A DNA stretch of 64,000 nucleotides, from positions 310,001 through 374,000 of the forward strand of contig NZ_JAQQKV010000002.1 of NCBI RefSeq assembly GCF_028550435.1, read 5' to 3'. The notes under the pieces are model-generated. The model was given only the letters and a program-made list of their open reading frames with translations. It was not told the origin of the DNA and made no database searches. The stretch is from Asticcacaulis machinosus. Lineage in GTDB: Bacteria; Pseudomonadota; Alphaproteobacteria; Caulobacterales; Caulobacteraceae. Of the stretch, positions 59,787-64,000 are shown piece by piece (position 1 is the first letter of the stretch; every line of letters begins with the position of its first letter). Position numbers and translations under genes: made by a program.

Positions 59787-61208
59787 TCAAAACCGCGAAA
59801 TAATGCGGTGGACCTTACCCCCAGATCTGGAAATCGGGCGGGCAGTGGGCAGGCGGTCGAGCTTGATCAGGCCTTCGGGTTCGCCGTAGAGGTCAAACGC
59901 ATCGGCGCGGATGACCTTGGCTCTGGCAAACTCACCAACCTTCAGACCGGTAAAGCCCTTAAGATAGATATGGCCGTCGATTTCCGGCGCATCGCCCTTG
60001 GTGCGGGCCACGCCTACGCCGTCAGCGCGGATTTCGTCAACCAGCACGTCGACGACATGGCCGACCTTGGCTTGCAGCTTTTGCGCAGAGATACGCGCCG
60101 CCACCGACATGAAGCGGGCCAGACGCTCCTGCTTGACCTCTTCCGGCACATGGTCGGGTAAGTCCTTGGCCGGGGCGCCGTCGACATTTTCATAGGCAAA
60201 GGCGCCGACGCGATCCAGTTGCGCCTCTTCCAGCCAGTCGAGCAGGAAGTTAAAATCGGCCTCGGTCTCACCCGGGAAGCCAACCACAAAGGTCGAGCGG
60301 ATGGTGATATCGGGCGCAATTTCGCGCCATGACCGGATACGCTCCAGGGTGCGATCCTGATTGCCTGGCCGCTTCATGGCCTTGAGGACCTTGGGCGAAG
60401 CATGCTGGAACGGTATATCGAGATAGGGCAGGATCTTGCCCTCGGCCATCAGCGGGATGACGCTGTTCACATGCGGATAGGGGTAGACATAGTGCATGCG
60501 CACCCAGATGCCCAACTCGCCTAAGCCCCGCGCCAGATCTTCAAACGACGCATCCCATTTCTGGCCGCGCCATTCACCTTGGGCATATTTAATATCAAGG
60601 CCGTAGGCCGAGGTGTCCTGCGACACCACCAGCAATTCTTTGACGCCGCTCTGGGCCAGGATTTCGGCCTCTTTCAGCACGTCGGCAATCGGGCGTGAGG
60701 CCAGATCACCGCGAAGCTGAGGGATGATGCAGAAACTACAACGGTGATTGCAGCCTTCGGAAATCTTGAGGTACGCATAATGCTTGGGCGTCAGGCGCAC
60801 ACCGGGATCGTTATCCGGCACTAGATTTTTAAACGGGTCAGGCTTGGGCGGCACAATATTATGAACCGCATCCATAACCGCGTCGTACTGATGCGCGCCG
60901 GTGATCGCCGCCACATTAGGGAACCGCGCCCGGATCAGATCAGCCTCGGAGCCCATGCAGCCCGTGACCACAACCTTGCCATTTTCGGCCAGAGCCTCAC
61001 CGATGGCGTTCAGGCTTTCTTCCTTGGCCGAGTCCAGAAACCCGCAGGTATTGACCACAACCACGTCCGCGCCAGCGTAAGATGCCGCCGTGTCATAGCC
61101 TTCATGTTTGAGCTTGGTCAGAATCCGCTCAGAATCAACCAGCGCCTTGGGGCAACCCAGCGAGACAAAGCCCACCTTCGGGGCATCGGTTTTTAAGGAT
61201 GTGGACAT
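59787..61208 (-). CDS. rimO: Ribosomal protein S12 methylthiotransferase RimO
   Basis: This 473-residue radical SAM enzyme adds a methylthio group to Asp88 of ribosomal protein S12. The UPF0004 domain has three cysteines (Cys19 in SLGCPK, Cys55 in NTCGF, Cys84 in TGCMG) that bind the second 4Fe-4S cluster. The radical SAM motif CNHRCSFC is at 153-160. The TRAM domain follows, with [12 protein letters not shown]. The [12 protein letters not shown] wording separates RimO from MiaB. Length and motifs are normal. Confidence 0.94.
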   Translation of the reverse strand: MSTSLKTDAPKVGFVSLGCPKALVDSERILTKLKHEGYDTAASYAGADVVVVNTCGFLDSAKEESLNAIGEALAENGKVVVTGCMGSEADLIRARFPNVAAITGAHQYDAVMDAVHNIVPPKPDPFKNLVPDNDPGVRLTPKHYAYLKISEGCNHRCSFCIIPQLRGDLASRPIADVLKEAEILAQSGVKELLVVSQDTSAYGLDIKYAQGEWRGQKWDASFEDLARGLGELGIWVRMHYVYPYPHVNSVIPLMAEGKILPYLDIPFQHASPKVLKAMKRPGNQDRTLERIRSWREIAPDITIRSTFVVGFPGETEADFNFLLDWLEEAQLDRVGAFAYENVDGAPAKDLPDHVPEEVKQERLARFMSVAARISAQKLQAKVGHVVDVLVDEIRADGVGVARTKGDAPEIDGHIYLKGFTGLKVGEFARAKVIRADAFDLYGEPEGLIKLDRLPTARPISRSGGKVHRIISRF

Positions 61209-61567
61209 TTAAGTGCGTAATACAGATTTTAGCGCATAAGGCAAGCAAGGTATCAATCGGGTGGGCTTGCCAGTAACGTAGTCTGCCAATCCTGAAACAA
61301 TGCACTACAATTGACCCAGCTGGTATCGTTCGCGTAACGACAGTTGATGACGCGCTGTTGGAAGCTATTGTTTTTCTGGTTCATTTCGCCGATCTGCCGA
61401 TCAGGCTACAACGCCTCGCGTTATACCCGCTGCATTATTTTCCTCTACCGTGAATAAGAGCGGGTAAAAAGCAATTTCGGTTGTTCTTATAAGCAATTTC
61501 CCGTAAGAGTCCCTCGATGTATGGGGTCCACCTCAGGGCTGACGGGAATCCTCTCAGGAGAGTTTGG
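61209..61567. other. Intergenic region at the edge of the low-GC segment
   Basis: This gap of about 360 bases follows rimO. It shows no direct repeats, tRNA, integrase or recombination site that I recognise. The composition falls gradually toward the low-GC gene that follows. The short frames in it have no ribosome-binding sites. Confidence 0.35.
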
Positions 61568-63187
61568 TTGCTTTCGGAATTATCAAATGCGTCTTTGCAA
61601 TATGAATTGATTGCTGATGCAATAAATAAACTTTTCGATAAAAGCTCGTATTCGTCGGACATCGAAAAGGTACTGGATGTATCCGAAGCTGACATGGAAG
61701 CTTTTTTATTATCCGAGTACAAATCTTACCGGTTGGATGATGCCGCAAACGCAGGGTTGAGCGTCAACGGATTGTCATCTGAATTTCTGACAATGGCATC
61801 CCAGGGCGTAAATGGGTACGCCGCAAGCATCCGAGAGCTCTTGGATATTCCACAATTGGTGGCAGGTGCCTTCAAGGTGTCACCTCGAACAGAGGTTAAC
61901 CTTTATGCATTAGCGAGTGGCTTCAAACCTCTGTTAAATCCGTTCACAGGCCTCGTTTCTTCGTGTAAATCCTCGCTCGGTCGTGAATGGTACTATCTTA
62001 ATGAGGGATGCGACTTTTGTTTGGTTTCTGAACTTAGTCAGCCTATGGCCTTTATGGGGGTTGAGGGCTTATGGGTCTTTCCGCAGAAAAAGCTGATTCT
62101 CTGGTATTGGAATGGATACCCTGAGCGCGACGTAATCCGGCATGTGGCTAGTCTTCTTAGGGGATTACTTCTCAGTGGAGATAAGGTAAGGCATTATCTC
62201 GCGACGGATGCAAACAGGAAATTGGCGATTACCGATTTTAACTGTCCGCACATGGGGCACAATTTCTGGAATGTGATGACTGGGTGGTCAAATCTTCTTC
62301 AGAATTCGCCCCTTCACCATGCAGATTTCATCGTCGAACATGACAATCAGAACTTCTTCGGATTTATTTCGGAAGTTTTCGGCGACCTCCTTAAAGATGA
62401 AGCTTACTTCAAAGCGAATAATGATGAGGAAATGCGAAATTTTCTCTTTTCGAACAATGCATTCTCAATAACAGTTAAAGATGAAAATATATCCGATTTT
62501 CTTAATGGAAAGATATTGGCTTATGCACGCACTCAGGTGAGTAAGGAGTTTCTTGAGAAATGCGAATCTCTAAAAAGAAATTCAAAACCTTTACTTTTGA
62601 TTACAATTCGCCTCGACAATCGAGCGTGGTTGAATCAAAATGAAGGCTGGGCCGCGCTCATCCTTAAACTAAAAGAAACCTTCCCGATGCTTGCCATTGT
62701 GGTCGACGGGCTAAGTAGCGATGCTGTTAAAGGATGGACGACAGGCTGGATGTCTCTGGATGCAGAAGTGGTGATAGCCGACAAGATCGCTGCGGATATC
62801 GACAATCAGTTGCCAATTATTTTCGGGGTAGGGCGACCTTTCTTTGAGGGGTTAATCCTATGTGATTACGCGGATGTATATATTGCTCCGCTAGGCACTG
62901 GAATGGTTTGCTACAAATGGATTTGTAACAAGCCAGGCATCGCTTTTTCTAATAGTGCCGCATTGAATAATGAACACCAGCAAGCACCTCTGCGGGTATG
63001 GGACAATTTTGGAGAATCGGTTATTCCATCAAACTATCTGCCCATGGATCGGGTAATAGACGTTGAGTTTGTTAGAGATGATCCGACGCGGGCGAACTTT
63101 ACCATGGAATGGGCTGATCTTCACGATTTTGCCCAGCCGCTTCTACGGGCGTGGTTCCCCGAAGCCGTGAAGCCTGAATTGTCATAA
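61568..63187 (+). CDS. Unrecognised protein, possibly glycosyltransferase-like
   Basis: This protein of about 539 residues was not recognised. The mid part has FNCPHMGHNFWNVMTGWSNLL, and the C-terminal part alternates strands and helices (LLLITIRLDNRAWLNQNEGW, then VYIAPLGTGMVCYKWICNKPG), like the donor half of a GT-B enzyme. There is no signal peptide or membrane segment. I chose the TTG at 61568 because AGGAG lies seven bases upstream; an ATG at 61517 in the same frame would add 17 residues. GC is low, about 27 percent in the 60 bases from 62461. A polysaccharide ABC permease follows, so a role in a second surface glycan is plausible but unproven. Confidence 0.6.
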   Translation: MLSELSNASLQYELIADAINKLFDKSSYSSDIEKVLDVSEADMEAFLLSEYKSYRLDDAANAGLSVNGLSSEFLTMASQGVNGYAASIRELLDIPQLVAGAFKVSPRTEVNLYALASGFKPLLNPFTGLVSSCKSSLGREWYYLNEGCDFCLVSELSQPMAFMGVEGLWVFPQKKLILWYWNGYPERDVIRHVASLLRGLLLSGDKVRHYLATDANRKLAITDFNCPHMGHNFWNVMTGWSNLLQNSPLHHADFIVEHDNQNFFGFISEVFGDLLKDEAYFKANNDEEMRNFLFSNNAFSITVKDENISDFLNGKILAYARTQVSKEFLEKCESLKRNSKPLLLITIRLDNRAWLNQNEGWAALILKLKETFPMLAIVVDGLSSDAVKGWTTGWMSLDAEVVIADKIAADIDNQLPIIFGVGRPFFEGLILCDYADVYIAPLGTGMVCYKWICNKPGIAFSNSAALNNEHQQAPLRVWDNFGESVIPSNYLPMDRVIDVEFVRDDPTRANFTMEWADLHDFAQPLLRAWFPEAVKPELS

Positions 63188-63280
63188 GATGAGCATACTG
63201 CACTAAATAAACTAAATTCTCATCGAATGTTGTGGGTTAGAATGCATCGCTCGCAGCCGTATTAGCAAACCGAGTTAATT

Positions 63281-64000
63281 ATGAACAAAACGATTGCCGA
63301 CTTGATAGCTGGATCTAAACTGTATCCAGTTTGGCTGCATCAGGCATATTATATGCTTAGTGCAAAGTATAAAAGGACAATACTTGGAACAATTTGGATA
63401 GCTGGCAATTTTATAGCCTCTTCTCTGGCTATTGCCGTCGTTTTCGGAGCAATTTTTAACCAGGATTTGCACGAGACGCTTCCCTACACGATGCAAGGGT
63501 TCCTGATGGCCGGGACCTGCATGTGGATCATCACGGAAGCTCCCGAATTGTACGTAGGGCATGCGGGTATAATCAAAAATCACGCTTACCCCTTTACGTA
63601 CTTTGCGTTTGAGGGTGTTGCAAAGATGATAATGCTATTTGCGCATAATCTCATCGTTTTTTACATTTTTATGGTCGCTATGGGTACGGTTACAGTTCCA
63701 TTGTGGCCACTAATACCAGGATTAATTTTAAATATAGTGTGTATGCTGGGTTGGGGCTGCGTCGTCGGAATGATGTCGGCGCGTTTTAGAGATCTTCGCT
63801 TTTTGCTCCCAAGTGCTTCGACGCTCCTTTTCTTCCTGACGCCAGTGTATTGGCGCGCGGAGACACTCGGTTCGCAGCGCTGGATTGCCGATATAAATCC
63901 GCTTTACCACATGATTGCGATCGTCAGGGAGCCGTTCCTAGGGCGATACCCGGCGCCAGAGAACTGGATTTTCGTATCGGGTGTGGCGGTGACGGGGATC
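63281..64000 (+). CDS. ABC-2 type polysaccharide export permease, Wzm-like (3' end outside window)
   Basis: The frame opens at the ATG at 63281 and stays open to the window edge, giving 240 residues with no stop. It has about six hydrophobic segments. The N-terminal part has YMLSAKYKRTILGTIWIAGN, matching the R-T/Y-x-x-S/T-x-L-G-x-x-W signature of Wzm/KpsM-type permeases, and the end has FFLTPVYW and INPLYHMIAIVREPFLG, also typical. Such permeases export O-antigen or capsule chains with a Wzt ATPase, which should lie just beyond the window. This export route differs from the Wzx/Wzy system earlier in the window, so it marks a second polysaccharide locus. GC is low at its 5' end. Confidence 0.85.
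   Translation, partial: MNKTIADLIAGSKLYPVWLHQAYYMLSAKYKRTILGTIWIAGNFIASSLAIAVVFGAIFNQDLHETLPYTMQGFLMAGTCMWIITEAPELYVGHAGIIKNHAYPFTYFAFEGVAKMIMLFAHNLIVFYIFMVAMGTVTVPLWPLIPGLILNIVCMLGWGCVVGMMSARFRDLRFLLPSASTLLFFLTPVYWRAETLGSQRWIADINPLYHMIAIVREPFLGRYPAPENWIFVSGVAVTGI

Overview
The window reads as chromosomal DNA of an alphaproteobacterium, most likely Caulobacteraceae and plausibly close to Asticcacaulis. The grounds are the moderately high GC, the conserved block RNase D-like exonuclease / lptC / lptA / lptB / rpoN / hpf / ptsN (50.4-56.5 kb), and the many ExoA/ExoL/ExoM/ExoO/ExoY-type glycosyltransferases. The species is an inference; no rRNA or other direct marker is present. No tRNA, rRNA, CRISPR array, transposase or phage gene was seen.

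Layout. (1) 0-14.8 kb: a Wzx/Wzy-type exopolysaccharide (EPS) locus with a GH16 glycanase, seven glycosyltransferases and a Wzx flippase. It also holds a nonulosonic-acid (sialic-acid-like) module: a NeuB domain fused behind a GxGPS domain, a complete but low-GC CMP-sugar synthetase next to a truncated one, an inositol-monophosphatase-family phosphatase, and a protein with bacterial sialyltransferase motifs. (2) 15.0-21.8 kb: a lasso-peptide (RiPP) gene cluster set into the EPS locus. It has a 48-codon precursor gene, a hairpin attenuator, split B1 and B2 genes, the cyclase C, an HPr-kinase-like gene K, the ABC exporter D and a divergent nucleotidyltransferase. It matches the phosphorylated paeninodin class, and the predicted peptide ends in Ser. 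(3) 22-40.5 kb: the EPS export and assembly machinery, with three Wzc-type tyrosine-kinase co-polymerases, two nearly identical Wza-type export proteins, an outer-membrane beta-barrel protein, an ExoY-type initiating transferase, two GT4 enzymes, a Wzy-like polymerase, two VanZ-like proteins, a second ExoA-type enzyme and a PPP-family phosphatase. (4) 40.8-50.3 kb: nucleotide-sugar supply (UDP-Glc, UDP-GlcA, UDP-Xyl, UDP-Gal, GDP-Man) followed by a GH5 glycanase. (5) 50.4-61.2 kb: housekeeping genes. (6) 61.2-64 kb: a low-GC segment with an unrecognised protein and the start of a Wzm-type ABC permease, probably the edge of a second surface-polysaccharide locus.

How the parts fit. GalU, the phosphohexomutase, ManC, the AGE-family isomerase, GalE, Ugd and the UDP-xylose synthase feed the glycosyltransferases. 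ExoY starts the lipid-linked repeat, Wzx flips it, the Wzy-like protein polymerises it, and Wzc plus Wza export it. The glycanases probably trim the product. Three sequences resembling sigma-54 -24/-12 promoters lie upstream of exoY-like, the GT4/Wzy operon and the second wza. Since rpoN is in the same window, part of the EPS locus may belong to the RpoN regulon.

The most noteworthy item is the kinase-type lasso-peptide cluster. The split B1/B2, exporter and kinase make-up differs from the isopeptidase and TonB-receptor clusters described for Asticcacaulis and Caulobacter, and it sits inside a polysaccharide locus.
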